Positions 34,234-43,259 of a stretch of DNA of 64,000 nucleotides are shown here, piece after piece. The notes under the pieces are model-generated. The model saw only the letters and a list, made by a program, of their open reading frames with translations, was not told where the DNA came from and did not search any database. How positions within the stretch are numbered: the first letter of the stretch is position 1; each line of letters begins with the position of its first letter. The position numbers were made by a program, and so were the translations under genes. The DNA is from Mesorhizobium loti. Lineage in GTDB: Bacteria; Pseudomonadota; Alphaproteobacteria; Rhizobiales; Rhizobiaceae. The stretch lies in assembly GCA_002356515.1 (NCBI GenBank), contig AP017605.1:3605001-3669000 (forward strand). Direction: 5' to 3'.

Positions 34234-35232
34234 TCAGGCGGAGTTGGCATTGGTCCCGAACCGCGCTCGATAGGCTGCGGGCGTCGTGGCGAATTGCTGA
34301 CGGAAGTGATGCCGCAACGTCGCTGCCGCGCCAAAGCCGGCGGTTTCGGCAATCCGCTCGATCGGCAAGGCGGTGTCCTCCAGCAAAGTGCGCGCCCGCG
34401 AAAGCCGCTCCGAAAGCAGCCAGCGCGCCGGCGTGACACCGGTTGCGGCCGCGAAGCGGCGCAGAAATGTCCGCTCGCTCATTCCAGCCAGGCCGGCCAA
34501 AGTGGCAACAGAATAGTCGGCGGCGATGTCAGCGCGCATTCTGTCGATCAGCGGCCCGAGCCGGCTGCGTTCGTGCGGCTCCGGAACGGAACTCTCGACA
34601 TACTGCGCCTGGCCGCCATCCCGATGCGGCGGCACGACCAGGCGGCGTGCCACCATGTTGGCAGCCTTGGTGCCGAAATCGCGCCGCACCAGATGCAGGC
34701 ACAGATCGATGCCGGCCGCGCTGCCGGCCGATGTCAGCACATTTCCCTCATCGATGTACAAGACGTCAGGAACCACGGTGATGTCCGGGTACATCTCCCT
34801 CAGCCGCTCGCTGTAGCGCCAATGCGTGGTTGCCTTCTTGCCTGACAGCAGCCCGGCCGCGGCAAGCACGAAGACGCCCGAGCAGATGGACAGGATGCGC
34901 GCGCCCCGCTCATTGGCCTTGCGAAGCGCTTCGATCAGCAAGGGCGGCACTGGACACTCCACACCGCGCCATCCCGGCACGATCACCGTGCCGGCCTCGC
35001 CGATCAGGTCAGGTCCGCCGTCGGCGACGATGCGTACACCGCCCATTGCGCGCATTTCGCCGGCGTCGATGCCGGCGACTGCGAAACGGTACCAATCCGC
35101 ACCCATCTCCGGCCTGGGCAAGGCGAACATCTCGGCCGCCACGCCGAACTCGAACGTGCACAGCCCGTCATAGGCGACAGCAACGACAAGCCGATTGGGA
35201 GGGGGCGGTTTGGCAGGCGGCACATTTGGCAT
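34234..35232 (-). CDS. ftrA: AraC-family regulator with DJ-1/PfpI-like domain (GlxA/FtrA type)
   Basis: A 332-residue regulator. The N-terminal part is a class I glutamine amidotransferase-like (DJ-1/PfpI) domain (VVAVAYDGLCTFEFGVAAEM ... ILSICSGVFVLAAAG, where Cys is the usual nucleophile position). The C-terminal part is an AraC-type double helix-turn-helix (DYSVATLAGLAGMSERTFLRRF). The FtrA symbol rests on similarity of layout and the divergent rhodanese gene. The ATG at 35232 is chosen; the frame is open to 35325. It should control the divergent rhodanese gene, 112 bases away. Confidence 0.82.
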   Translation of the reverse strand: MPNVPPAKPPPPNRLVVAVAYDGLCTFEFGVAAEMFALPRPEMGADWYRFAVAGIDAGEMRAMGGVRIVADGGPDLIGEAGTVIVPGWRGVECPVPPLLIEALRKANERGARILSICSGVFVLAAAGLLSGKKATTHWRYSERLREMYPDITVVPDVLYIDEGNVLTSAGSAAGIDLCLHLVRRDFGTKAANMVARRLVVPPHRDGGQAQYVESSVPEPHERSRLGPLIDRMRADIAADYSVATLAGLAGMSERTFLRRFAAATGVTPARWLLSERLSRARTLLEDTALPIERIAETAGFGAAATLRHHFRQQFATTPAAYRARFGTNANSA

Positions 35233-35344
35233 GATCTTGACGATATATGGCAAAGCTGCCAGCTGCAATCGCCTGGCTCGGTGCGCTACCTCAGCTCCAG
35301 CAAAAGTGATGGAGACCAGCTCCATCAGAGATGGAGACCCCTTG

Positions 35345-35764
35345 ATGAGCTATGTGACAGACATTCCGGCGGCATCACCGGAAATTGCCCGCGACCACTT
35401 CCTAGGCCGGCTTTCCGTCGAGACCGACTGTTCCGACGTCGCCGCGACCCTGCGCGCCGGCGAGCCGGACTTTGTGCTTCTGCATGTGGTCGGTTCGCCT
35501 GATGCCTATGAGCGCCGCCATGTACCCGGCGCGCTGCATCTGCCGCACCGTGAGATATCGGCCGAGCGGATGGCAGAGTGGCCGGCAGGCACGCTGTTCG
35601 TGGTCTATTGCGCCGGGCCGCATTGCAATGGCGCGGACCGCGCGGCGTTCAAGCTGGCCAGCCTCGGCCTGCCGGTCAAGATCATGATCGGCGGCATAAC
35701 AGGCTGGCAGGACGAAGAGCTGCCTTTCGCCTCAGGCAAGGAGCCTGGTGCTCTGCGGGCGTGA
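35345..35764 (+). CDS. Rhodanese-like sulfurtransferase
   Basis: A 139-residue single-domain rhodanese. The active-site loop is YCAGPHCNG, with the sulfur-carrying Cys followed by a second Cys; HVPGALHLPHREI is the preceding conserved segment. GGAGA lies about eight bases upstream of the ATG. It carries sulfane sulfur, and the divergent FtrA-like regulator suggests control by a reactive electrophile or sulfur signal. Confidence 0.88.
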   Translation: MSYVTDIPAASPEIARDHFLGRLSVETDCSDVAATLRAGEPDFVLLHVVGSPDAYERRHVPGALHLPHREISAERMAEWPAGTLFVVYCAGPHCNGADRAAFKLASLGLPVKIMIGGITGWQDEELPFASGKEPGALRA

Positions 35765-35792
35765 TCCGAACGCGTAGCCGTGCCTTACCGGC

Positions 35793-36410
35793 TCACGACA
35801 TCGTGTCGAGCTTGCGCTGCATCGCCGCGATCTGGTCCTTCAACTGCTGCAGATCGTCGGACTTCTCCGGCGGCGCATCCTTCCTGGCCGGTTCGGCGGG
35901 AGCCGCGGCCGGCGCCGAGCCTGCGGGGGGAAAAGGCGTGAACAGCCGCATCGCGTTCTGGAACATTTCCATGTTGCGGCGTGTCTGTTCTTCCAGCGCC
36001 TTCATCGGCGTCGCAATTTTCATGACGTCCAGCGGCGACTTGCCGATTGCGCCCTTCATCTGCTCGCGAAACCGCTCCTGCTCCTTGGAGAAAGCGATCA
36101 TCGACTGTTCGAGGAAGCTCGGCACGATCATCTGCATCTGGTCGCCATAGAAGGCGATCAGCTGGCGCAGGAACGGGATCGGCAGCATGTTCTGCCCATC
36201 CTTGTTCTCCAGCTCGAAAATGATCTGGGTCAGCACCGGATGCGTGATGTCGTCACCGGTCTTGGCGTCCTGGACGGTGAACTCCTCGCCTTTCTTGACC
36301 ATCTCGGCCAGATCCTCGAGCGTCACATAGGTGCTCGTCCCCGTATTATAGAGGCGGCGGTTGGCGTATTTCTTGATAATGATCGGATCGTCTTTTGCGG
36401 CCATCTGCAT
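35793..36410 (-). CDS. phaR: Polyhydroxyalkanoate synthesis repressor
   Basis: A 205-residue PhaR. The N-terminal DNA-binding domain is recognised by IIIKKYANRRLYNTGTSTYVTL (first part), and the middle PHB accumulation domain by DITHPVLTQIIFELE and LPIPFLRQLIAFYGDQMQ. The C-terminus is Pro/Ala-rich with a coiled segment (QQLKDQIAAMQRKLD). PhaR represses PHB genes and is released when it binds PHB. It is divergent from phaA-phaB, with consensus sites in between. Confidence 0.95.
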   Translation of the reverse strand: MQMAAKDDPIIIKKYANRRLYNTGTSTYVTLEDLAEMVKKGEEFTVQDAKTGDDITHPVLTQIIFELENKDGQNMLPIPFLRQLIAFYGDQMQMIVPSFLEQSMIAFSKEQERFREQMKGAIGKSPLDVMKIATPMKALEEQTRRNMEMFQNAMRLFTPFPPAGSAPAAAPAEPARKDAPPEKSDDLQQLKDQIAAMQRKLDTMS

Positions 36411-36527
36411 CCTCCCCGGACACCGGCACGCCTGAGTAAGCAGCCGGTAACGATTGCGCCCTTTTCGAGGATATGCGCAAAAGCCTTATAATTCCAAGCA
36501 GTTTGTGCAGTGCGGGATCACATAATG

Positions 36528-36559
36528 CTGCATAGCAGGCAAAATATGCTGCGCAGCAG
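36528..36559. promoter_or_regulatory. Two CTGC-N3-GCAG sites between phaR and phaA
   Basis: CTGCATAGCAG (36528-36538) and CTGCGCAGCAG (36549-36559) are both perfect CTGC-N3-GCAG palindromes, 21 bases apart centre to centre, which is two helical turns. CTGC-N3/4-GCAG is the published PhaR recognition pattern in Rhodobacter sphaeroides. They lie about 150 bases upstream of phaA and 120 upstream of phaR, so autoregulation and control of phaAB are likely. Confidence 0.7.
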
Positions 36560-36699
36560 CGGCCAGCCTGCCGGCACGGCGACGCGTGACCTGCTTGGCG
36601 CGCATGGGCGCCATGCCGATTTCCGGTTTGACTTGGGGTTGGGAAAGGGCAAGAAAAGTCCTCAACGACAGAACAACACCTTGAAGTCTGGAGAAGAAA

Positions 36700-37878
36700 A
36701 TGTCCGATTCCATCGTCATTGCCAGCGCCGCGCGCACGGCCGTCGGCTCCTTCAACGGCGCCTTTGCCGCCACGCCTGCGCATGAACTCGGCGCCGTCGT
36801 CATCAGGGAACTTCTGTCGCGCGCCGGTGTCGAGGCCGCCGAGGTCGACGAGGTCATCCTCGGCCAGGTGCTGACCGCGGCTCAAGGACAGAACCCGGCC
36901 CGCCAGGCCTCGATCCTTGCCGGCCTGCCCAAGGAAACCACCGCCTGGGGCCTCAACCAGGTTTGCGGCTCGGGCCTGCGCGCCATCGCGCTCGGCATGC
37001 AGCAGATCGCCACCGGCGACGCCAAGGTGATCATCGCCGGCGGCCAGGAATCGATGTCGCTGTCGCCGCACGCCGAACATCTGCGCGCCGGCGTCAAGAT
37101 GGGCGACTACAAGATGATCGACACCATGATCAAGGACGGCCTGTGGGACGCCTTCAATGGCTACCACATGGGCAACACCGCCGAGAACGTCGCCCGCCAG
37201 TTCCAGATCACCCGTGACGACCAGGACCAGTTCGCGCTGGCCTCGCAGAACAAGGCCGAGGCCGCGCAGAAGGCCGGCAAGTTCAAGGACGAGATCGTCG
37301 CCTTCACCATCAAGGGCAGGAAGGGCGACACCATTGTCGACCAGGACGAATACATCCGCCATGGCGCCACGCTCGACGCCATGACCAAGCTGAAGCCGGC
37401 CTTCGACAAGGATGGCACGGTCACTGCCGCCAACGCTTCCGGCATCAATGATGGTGCGGCCGGCGCGCTGCTGATGAGCGAAGCGGAAGCCGCAAGGCGT
37501 GGCATCACCCCGCTGGCGCGCATCGCGTCCTGGGCAACCGCCGGCGTCGATCCAGCGATCATGGGCACCGGACCCATTCCGGCCTCGCGCAAGGCTTTGG
37601 AAAAGGCCGGCTGGTCGGTCGGCGATCTCGACCTTGTCGAAGCCAACGAAGCCTTTGCCGCCCAAGCCTGCGCCGTCAACAAGGACATGGGCTGGGATCC
37701 TTCGATCGTCAACGTCAATGGCGGCGCCATCGCCATCGGCCACCCGATCGGCGCCTCGGGCGCGCGCATCTTCAACACGCTGGTCTACGAGATGCGCCGG
37801 CGTGGCGCCAAGAAGGGCCTTGCCACGCTCTGCATCGGAGGCGGGATGGGCGTCGCGCTCTGCGTGGAAGCGCTCTGA
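36700..37878 (+). CDS. phaA: Acetyl-CoA acetyltransferase (beta-ketothiolase)
   Basis: A 392-residue thiolase, condensing two acetyl-CoA to acetoacetyl-CoA for PHB. The nucleophile Cys is in [10 protein letters not shown], the catalytic His in [17 protein letters not shown], and the second Cys in [12 protein letters not shown]. It starts after GGAGAAG, the first gene of phaA-phaB. Normal length for the family. Confidence 0.97.
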   Translation: MSDSIVIASAARTAVGSFNGAFAATPAHELGAVVIRELLSRAGVEAAEVDEVILGQVLTAAQGQNPARQASILAGLPKETTAWGLNQVCGSGLRAIALGMQQIATGDAKVIIAGGQESMSLSPHAEHLRAGVKMGDYKMIDTMIKDGLWDAFNGYHMGNTAENVARQFQITRDDQDQFALASQNKAEAAQKAGKFKDEIVAFTIKGRKGDTIVDQDEYIRHGATLDAMTKLKPAFDKDGTVTAANASGINDGAAGALLMSEAEAARRGITPLARIASWATAGVDPAIMGTGPIPASRKALEKAGWSVGDLDLVEANEAFAAQACAVNKDMGWDPSIVNVNGGAIAIGHPIGASGARIFNTLVYEMRRRGAKKGLATLCIGGGMGVALCVEAL

Positions 37879-37969
37879 CAAAAACTGAAGATGGGCGGCG
37901 CGAGCCGCCCGTTTCCTATCCAGTGCCTGCTAAGCCCGACAACAGGGCGATTTCAAAAAGGGGAAATGC

Positions 37970-38695
37970 ATGACCAAGGTTGCAATCGTCACGGGTGGAT
38001 CGCGCGGCATCGGCGCGGCGATCTCGATAGCTTTGAAGAATGCCGGCTATTCGGTTGCCGCGAACTATGCCGGCAACGACGAGGCGGCGGCGAAGTTCAA
38101 GGCCGAAACCGGCATTCCGGTCTACAAATGGTCGGTTGCCGACTATGACGCTTGCGCTGCCGGCATCAAACAGGTCGAGGCCGACCTCGGCCCGGTCTCG
38201 GTTCTGGTCAACAATGCCGGCATCACCCGCGACGCCATGTTCCACAAGATCACTCGCGAGCAGTGGAAAGAGGTTATCGACACCAATCTGTCTGGCGTTT
38301 TCAACATGACGCATCCGCTGTGGAACGGCCTGCGCGAGCGCAAGTTCGGCCGCGTCATCACCATCTCCTCGATCAACGGCCAGAAGGGCCAGGCCGGCCA
38401 GGTCAACTACTCCGCCGCCAAGGCCGGCGATATCGGCTTCTCGAAGGCGCTTGCGCAAGAGGGTGCTCGCGCGGGCATCACCGTCAACGTCATCTGCCCC
38501 GGCTACATCGCCACGGAGATGGTCAAGGCGATCGACGAGAAGGTGCTCAACGAACGGATCATCCCGCAGATCCCGGTCGGCCGCCTCGGCGAGCCGGAAG
38601 AGATCGCGCGTTGCGTCGTCTTCCTCGCTTCCGAAGATGCCGGCTTCATCACCGGCTCGACCATCACGGCCAATGGCGGCCAGTACTTCGCCTGA
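37970..38695 (+). CDS. phaB: Acetoacetyl-CoA reductase
   Basis: A 241-residue short-chain dehydrogenase reducing acetoacetyl-CoA to (R)-3-hydroxybutyryl-CoA with NADPH. It has the cofactor motif TGGSRGIGAAIS and the active-site Ser/Tyr/Lys in ISSINGQKGQAGQVNYSAAKAG. AAGGGGAAA lies at the right distance from the ATG. No phaC lies in the window, so the synthase is elsewhere. Confidence 0.96.
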   Translation: MTKVAIVTGGSRGIGAAISIALKNAGYSVAANYAGNDEAAAKFKAETGIPVYKWSVADYDACAAGIKQVEADLGPVSVLVNNAGITRDAMFHKITREQWKEVIDTNLSGVFNMTHPLWNGLRERKFGRVITISSINGQKGQAGQVNYSAAKAGDIGFSKALAQEGARAGITVNVICPGYIATEMVKAIDEKVLNERIIPQIPVGRLGEPEEIARCVVFLASEDAGFITGSTITANGGQYFA

Positions 38696-38722
38696 GATGT
38701 CCAGCGGCTTCAACCCGTGACG

Positions 38723-38746
38723 AACGGACCGGGAAACCGGTCCGTT
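38723..38746 (+). terminator. Terminator after phaB
   Basis: AACGGACCGG (38723-38732) and CCGGTCCGTT (38737-38746) form a perfect 10-bp stem with a GAAA tetraloop, 28 bases after the phaB stop, then a short T run. A clean intrinsic terminator. Confidence 0.85.
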
Positions 38747-39404
38747 TCCAATTGACGCCCAGGAGCCAAAACGCCTCACCGCGGCGCGATGACCCAATCC
38801 GGCACGCAAAGGTTAATGGCGACAGCGGCGTCTGTGCGAACCCTGTGGCCAAGCCTGTGGATTGTCGGTGGATAAGCTGTTCACAACACAAGATATTGAG
38901 GGAACAAAACGGGAAAATAGCTTCGGCGCTGCTTTGTCGCCGATTCGTTCCGGCTTTGAGCGGAAGTTAACGTTAATGGCCCGGAATCCGCTGTAGCTGC
39001 TTAACGCCCGGTTCAGAAAGATTAACAATTTCATAATCTTGAGCGGCGGACACCGGGTCGCTGCCCTCGTTGCCCGGCAAAGGTTAAGGCCAGAGATCGC
39101 CCAGCATAAAACGGGCCAATTCGACGATTCAGCATGTGGTGAGACTCATGGTCACAAAATCCATATGTAGCCGTGAACAAAAGCTGAATCTGAGCGAGTC
39201 GCCGATTCGTCGCTGATTCGTTCCAGACTCGTTCCATCAGTTAAGCAGCAGCCAATTTAGCGCTAGACATAGAGGCCTTCGAGCCGCCGGTGGAACATTC
39301 CGCTTTCGCTTCGCGCCCGAAATCCCTATGTGTCGCCTGTCATACGCGCCAGTTGAGGCACGCTCCCGACAACCAGAGGCCTGAAAGCCCATATTTCCGA
39401 GCCG
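38747..39404. promoter_or_regulatory. Intergenic region dense in GANTC and TTAA sites
   Basis: 658 bases without a gene before the helicase. GANTC, the CcrM methylation site, starts at 38942, 38984, 39126, 39143, 39186, 39196, 39204, 39215 and 39226; the last five are 8-11 bases apart. TTAA occurs at 38813, 38967, 38973, 39001, 39022, 39084 and 39241, with CtrA-like spacing TTAA-N7-ATAA at 39022-39036 and TTAA-N7-TTCA at 39001-39015. Three tandem 12-mers (38842-38877) end in GTGGATAA, near a DnaA box. CGCCGATTCGT is repeated at 38939 and 39201. This looks like a cell-cycle-controlled promoter or a replication-linked region. Confidence 0.6.
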
Positions 39405-42400
39405 ATGAACATCCAGCCCAAACACACCGAGCCGCTGATCCTGTCGGGCCGCGACGTGACCGCCGTGCTTGGGCCGACCAACACCGGCAAGACCCATCTC
39501 GCCATCGAGCGCATGGTGGCGCATGAGACCGGCATCATCGGCCTGCCGCTCCGGTTGCTGGCCCGGGAGGTCTACACCCGCGTCTGCGAAAAGGTCGGTG
39601 CCCACAAGGTCGCGCTGATCACCGGCGAGGAGAAGATCCAGCCGCCAGGCGCCAAATATTCGGTCTGCACCGTCGAAGCCATGCCGCGCGAGACCGACGC
39701 TGCCTTCGTCGCCATCGACGAGGTGCAGCTCGCCGGCGACCTCGAGCGCGGCCACATCTTCACCGACCGCATCCTGCATCTGCGCGGCCGCCAGGAAACG
39801 CTGCTGTTGGGTGCAGCCACCATGCACGGCATCCTGCAGCGCCTGCTGAAGGGCGTCTCGGTGGTGACGCGGCCGCGGCTGTCGCACTTGGCCTATGCCG
39901 GTTCGAAGAAACTGACCCGCCTGCCGCGGCGCACCGCGATCGTCGCCTTCTCCGCCGACGAGGTATATGCCATCGCCGAGCTGATCCGCCGCCAGCAGGG
40001 CGGCGCCGCCGTCGTGCTCGGGGCGCTCTCGCCGCGCACCCGCAACGCCCAGGTGGCGCTGTTCCAGTCGGGCGATGTCGACTATCTCGTCGCCACCGAC
40101 GCCATCGGCATGGGCCTCAACCTCGATCTCGACCATGTCGCCTTCGCCCAGAACCGCAAATTCGACGGCTACCAGTATCGCAATCTGACGGCGGCCGAGC
40201 TTGGCCAGATCGCCGGCCGCGCCGGCCGGCATCTGCGCGACGGCACCTTCGGCGTCACCGGTCAGGTCGACCCGCTTGACGAAGAGCTGGTCAAGAAGAT
40301 CGAGAGCCATGATTTCGATCCGGTGAAGGTGCTGCAGTGGCGCACCGCGCATTTCGACTTCGCCAGTCTCGATGCGCTGAAGCGCTCGATCGAGACCAAC
40401 GCACCGGTCGAGGGCCTGACGCGCGCGCTGCCGGCGGTCGACGCACAGGCGCTCGAATATCTCTCCCGCGACGGCGACATCCGCGCGCTCGCCACCGATG
40501 CCAAGCGCGTGGCGCTGCTGTGGGAAGCTTGTGCTCTGCCTGACTACAGGAAGATCGCGCCGGCCCAGCATGCCGACCTCATCGCCTCGATCTACATGGA
40601 CCTTGCCCGCCACGGCCATGTCGACGAAAACTACATGGCCGAGCAGGTGCGCCGCGCCGACACCACCGAGGGCGACATCGACACGCTGTCGCACCGCATC
40701 GCCCAGATCCGCACCTGGACATTCGTGTCGAACCGGCCCGGCTGGCTGGCCGATCAGGCACACTGGCAGGAAAAGACGCGCGAAATCGAAGACAGATTGT
40801 CGGATGCGCTGCATGAGCGGTTGACGAAACGCTTCGTAGACCGCAGGACTTCCGTCCTCATGCGGCGCCTTAGAGAAAATACCATGCCTGAAGCCGAAAT
40901 TAGTCCTACCGGAACCGTCCTTGTCGAAGGCCATCATGTCGGCGAGTTGCAAGGGTTCCGCTTCACCGCCGACCAGACCGCCGGCGGCGAAGACGCCAAG
41001 GCCGTGCGAACGGCCGCGCAAAAGGCGCTGGCCGCCGAATTCGAGGCGCGTGCCGAACGTTTTGGCGCCTGCGCCAACGGCGACTTGGCGCTCGGCTCGG
41101 ACGGCACGCTGCGCTGGATCGGCGCGCCGATCGGCACGCTGGTCTCCGGCGAAGACGCGCTGAAGCCGCGCCTGGTGTTGCTGGCCGACGAACAACTGAC
41201 CGGCCCGGCGCGCGACAAGGTCGCCGCGCGCGCCGAACGGTTCGTCAATTTCCAGATCGAGTCGCTGCTGAAGCCGCTGGTCGACCTGAAGAACGCCGAC
41301 CAGATTTCCGGTATTGGCCGGGGCATCGCCTTCCAGCTGGTCGAGAATTTCGGCCTCATCAACCGCCGCGACATCGCCGAGGAGATGAAGTCGCTCGACC
41401 AGGAAGGCCGCGCGGCACTGCGCCGGCTCGGCGTGCGCTTCGGCGCCTACCATGTCTTCGTGCCGGCGCTGATCAAGCCGGCGCCCGCCGGGCTGGTGAC
41501 CTTGCTGTGGGCGCTGAAGAACGACGGCAAGGACAAGCCTGGTTTCGGCGACGTGGTCCACGCGCTGGCGTCGGGCCGCACCTCGGTGGTGATCGATCCG
41601 GCCTTCGACAAGGCCTTCTACAAGCTTGCCGGCTACCGCAATCTCGGCCGCCGCGCCGTGCGCATCGACATATTGGAACGGCTGGCGGACCTCATCCGTC
41701 CGGCGACCAACTGGAAGCCCGGCCTCGGCCAGCGTCCGGACGGCGCCTATGATGGCCACTCCTTCATGGTGACGCCGCCGATGATGTCGATCCTCGGCGC
41801 CACCGCCGACGACATGGAAGAGATCCTGAAAGGTCTCGGCTACCGCGCCGAGCCGAAGCCGGCGACCGAAGTCAAGGCGCGGCTCGAGGCGCAGGACACT
41901 GCCGCGCGCGAAGCCGCTGCAGCAAAGCTTGCGGCGGAAGAAGCCGCACGCGCCGAGCAGGCCAAGGCGGCGGAAGCCGCGGCAACGGATGCAGCCGCCG
42001 AAGCGGCGGTCGAGGGTTCGGAGCCGGCTGTTGCCGAGACCGCCATCGAAGCGCCGGCCGAAGCCATCGCGGAAGTGGCGGCGGAGCCCGTCGCGGAGGA
42101 GCAACCGGAAACTCCGGCCGAAGCCGTGGAAGAGCCCGCTACAGAGGCCGCTGTTGCTGAAGTGGCTGCTGAACCTGCTGCCGAGCCAGAGGCGGAAGCC
42201 ATTGCTGACGTCAGTGTCGCTGAGGGCGCCGACGCCCTAACCTCCCCCTCGATGGGGGAGGTCGCTGCGCGAAGCGACGCGGGTGGGGGTGATGGCGCCA
42301 ACGATTCAGGCAGTGCTGACGGTACCGCCGCTCCCCCCACCCCGGCGCTGCGCGCCGACCCTCCCCACGAGGGGGAGGGTCAAGTGGCCGAAGCGCCCAA

Positions 42401-42857
42401 ACCGATCCTGCTGTGGCGCCAGGGTCGTTTCGAACAGCGCCCCCGTCATCACGAAGGCCGCAACAACCGCCAGCGCAACGGACAAGCGCGCGGCCGAAAC
42501 AATGCACCCACCGATGCCGCCGGCGCACAGGCCACGGCTGCTCCCGGAGAACGTCCCGAGGGACGACGCGATGGCGCCGGCAAGCCGCGCTTCGACCGTT
42601 CGAAGTTCAAGCCCAAGCCGCAAGGTGAAGGCGAACAGCGCCGCGACGGCCGCCCGCAAGGCGAACGTCCCGAGCGCCGCGAAGGCCGTCCCGACTGGAA
42701 GGGTGGCCGGCCCGAGGGCAAGGGTGGTCCCGATCGCGGCAAGGGCGGCGCAAAGCCGGCCTTCCAATCAAAGCCGCGCGAGGAACGTCCAGTGCGCTTC
42801 GACCCGGATTCGCCCTTCGCCAAGCTCGCCGCCTTGCGCGACCAGCTGAAGAAGTAG
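39405..42857 (+). CDS. SUV3-like ATP-dependent RNA helicase with long low-complexity C-terminus
   Basis: An 1150-residue helicase like eukaryotic mitochondrial SUV3. Walker A is GPTNTGKTH (residues 23-31), the DEVQ form of motif II is at about 105-108, and motif VI is QIAGRAGRH at about 268-275. SUV3-like C-terminal regions follow to about residue 830. The rest is Ala/Glu-rich, then a block read from a repeat element (about 945-993), then an Arg/Gly/Pro-rich basic tail ending in DSPFAKLAALRDQLKK. The tail resembles RNA-binding disordered regions. No strong ribosome site is visible at the ATG. It probably acts in RNA turnover; the S4 gene follows directly. Confidence 0.9.
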   Translation: MNIQPKHTEPLILSGRDVTAVLGPTNTGKTHLAIERMVAHETGIIGLPLRLLAREVYTRVCEKVGAHKVALITGEEKIQPPGAKYSVCTVEAMPRETDAAFVAIDEVQLAGDLERGHIFTDRILHLRGRQETLLLGAATMHGILQRLLKGVSVVTRPRLSHLAYAGSKKLTRLPRRTAIVAFSADEVYAIAELIRRQQGGAAVVLGALSPRTRNAQVALFQSGDVDYLVATDAIGMGLNLDLDHVAFAQNRKFDGYQYRNLTAAELGQIAGRAGRHLRDGTFGVTGQVDPLDEELVKKIESHDFDPVKVLQWRTAHFDFASLDALKRSIETNAPVEGLTRALPAVDAQALEYLSRDGDIRALATDAKRVALLWEACALPDYRKIAPAQHADLIASIYMDLARHGHVDENYMAEQVRRADTTEGDIDTLSHRIAQIRTWTFVSNRPGWLADQAHWQEKTREIEDRLSDALHERLTKRFVDRRTSVLMRRLRENTMPEAEISPTGTVLVEGHHVGELQGFRFTADQTAGGEDAKAVRTAAQKALAAEFEARAERFGACANGDLALGSDGTLRWIGAPIGTLVSGEDALKPRLVLLADEQLTGPARDKVAARAERFVNFQIESLLKPLVDLKNADQISGIGRGIAFQLVENFGLINRRDIAEEMKSLDQEGRAALRRLGVRFGAYHVFVPALIKPAPAGLVTLLWALKNDGKDKPGFGDVVHALASGRTSVVIDPAFDKAFYKLAGYRNLGRRAVRIDILERLADLIRPATNWKPGLGQRPDGAYDGHSFMVTPPMMSILGATADDMEEILKGLGYRAEPKPATEVKARLEAQDTAAREAAAAKLAAEEAARAEQAKAAEAAATDAAAEAAVEGSEPAVAETAIEAPAEAIAEVAAEPVAEEQPETPAEAVEEPATEAAVAEVAAEPAAEPEAEAIADVSVAEGADALTSPSMGEVAARSDAGGGDGANDSGSADGTAAPPTPALRADPPHEGEGQVAEAPKPILLWRQGRFEQRPRHHEGRNNRQRNGQARGRNNAPTDAAGAQATAAPGERPEGRRDGAGKPRFDRSKFKPKPQGEGEQRRDGRPQGERPERREGRPDWKGGRPEGKGGPDRGKGGAKPAFQSKPREERPVRFDPDSPFAKLAALRDQLKK
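42239..42382. repeat. Palindromic repeat element inserted in-frame in helicase gene
   Basis: About 144 bases made of two hairpins, ACCTCCCC/GGGGGAGGT at the left and ACCCTCCCC/GGGGGAGGGT at the right, with GGGTGGGGGTGA and CCCCCACCCCG pairing in between. The same pattern occurs at 54759-54903. It is read in-frame, coding for a Gly/Ser/Pro-rich insert (TSPSMGEVAARSDAGGG ... PPTPALRADPPHEGEG). The length is close to a multiple of three and no stop arises. Confidence 0.85.
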
Positions 42858-42872
42858 GCTCGGTGTGGTTCG

Positions 42873-43259
42873 ATGGTTGCTGAAGGCCGCCAGCGCATCG
42901 ACAAATGGCTGTTCTTCTCGCGCGCGGTGAAATCGCGCTCGCTGGCGGCGAAGCTGGTTGTCGCCGGGCGGGTGCGCATCAATCGCGACAAAGCAGCGCA
43001 GGCCTCCGATCTGGTCAAGCCGGGCGACGTGCTGACCATCACGCTCGACCGCCGCATTTTCGTCTGGAAGGTGCTCGGCGCCGGGGTCAGGCGCGGCCCG
43101 GCTGAGGAAGCCCGCACCCTCTATGAGGACATGTCGCCCCCGCCGACGCCGAAGGGCGAGGTGCTTCCCGATGCCATCCCGGCGCTGCGCGAGGCCGGCA
43201 GCGGCCGCCCGACCAAAAGAGAGCGCCGGCAGACCGACCGTTTGCTTGGCGAAGAGTGA
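42873..43259 (+). CDS. S4-domain RNA-binding protein (Hsp15-like)
   Basis: A 128-residue protein with an S4 domain at residues 7-60 (QRIDKWLFFSRAVKSRSLAAKLV ... VRINRDKAAQASDLVKPGDVL), like Hsp15/YrfH that binds free 50S subunits with nascent chains. The C-terminal part is basic (KRERRQTDR). It starts 15 bases after the helicase stop, so the two form one RNA-related operon. Confidence 0.88.
   Translation: MVAEGRQRIDKWLFFSRAVKSRSLAAKLVVAGRVRINRDKAAQASDLVKPGDVLTITLDRRIFVWKVLGAGVRRGPAEEARTLYEDMSPPPTPKGEVLPDAIPALREAGSGRPTKRERRQTDRLLGEE

Noticed and set aside
36346..37881. 511-codon minus-strand frame opposite phaA
   Set aside because: Shadow of phaA, rich in Arg/Gly/Asp with no motifs; the thiolase is certain.
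38747..39404. Chromosomal replication origin
   Set aside because: DnaA-like and CtrA-like motifs are present but only one near-consensus DnaA box is seen and the usual alphaproteobacterial origin neighbours such as hemE are absent; kept as a cell-cycle-type regulatory region instead.
39237..42104. 955-codon minus-strand frame opposite the helicase
   Set aside because: It is the antisense shadow of a well-supported SUV3-like gene in a GC-rich genome; the product has no family features.
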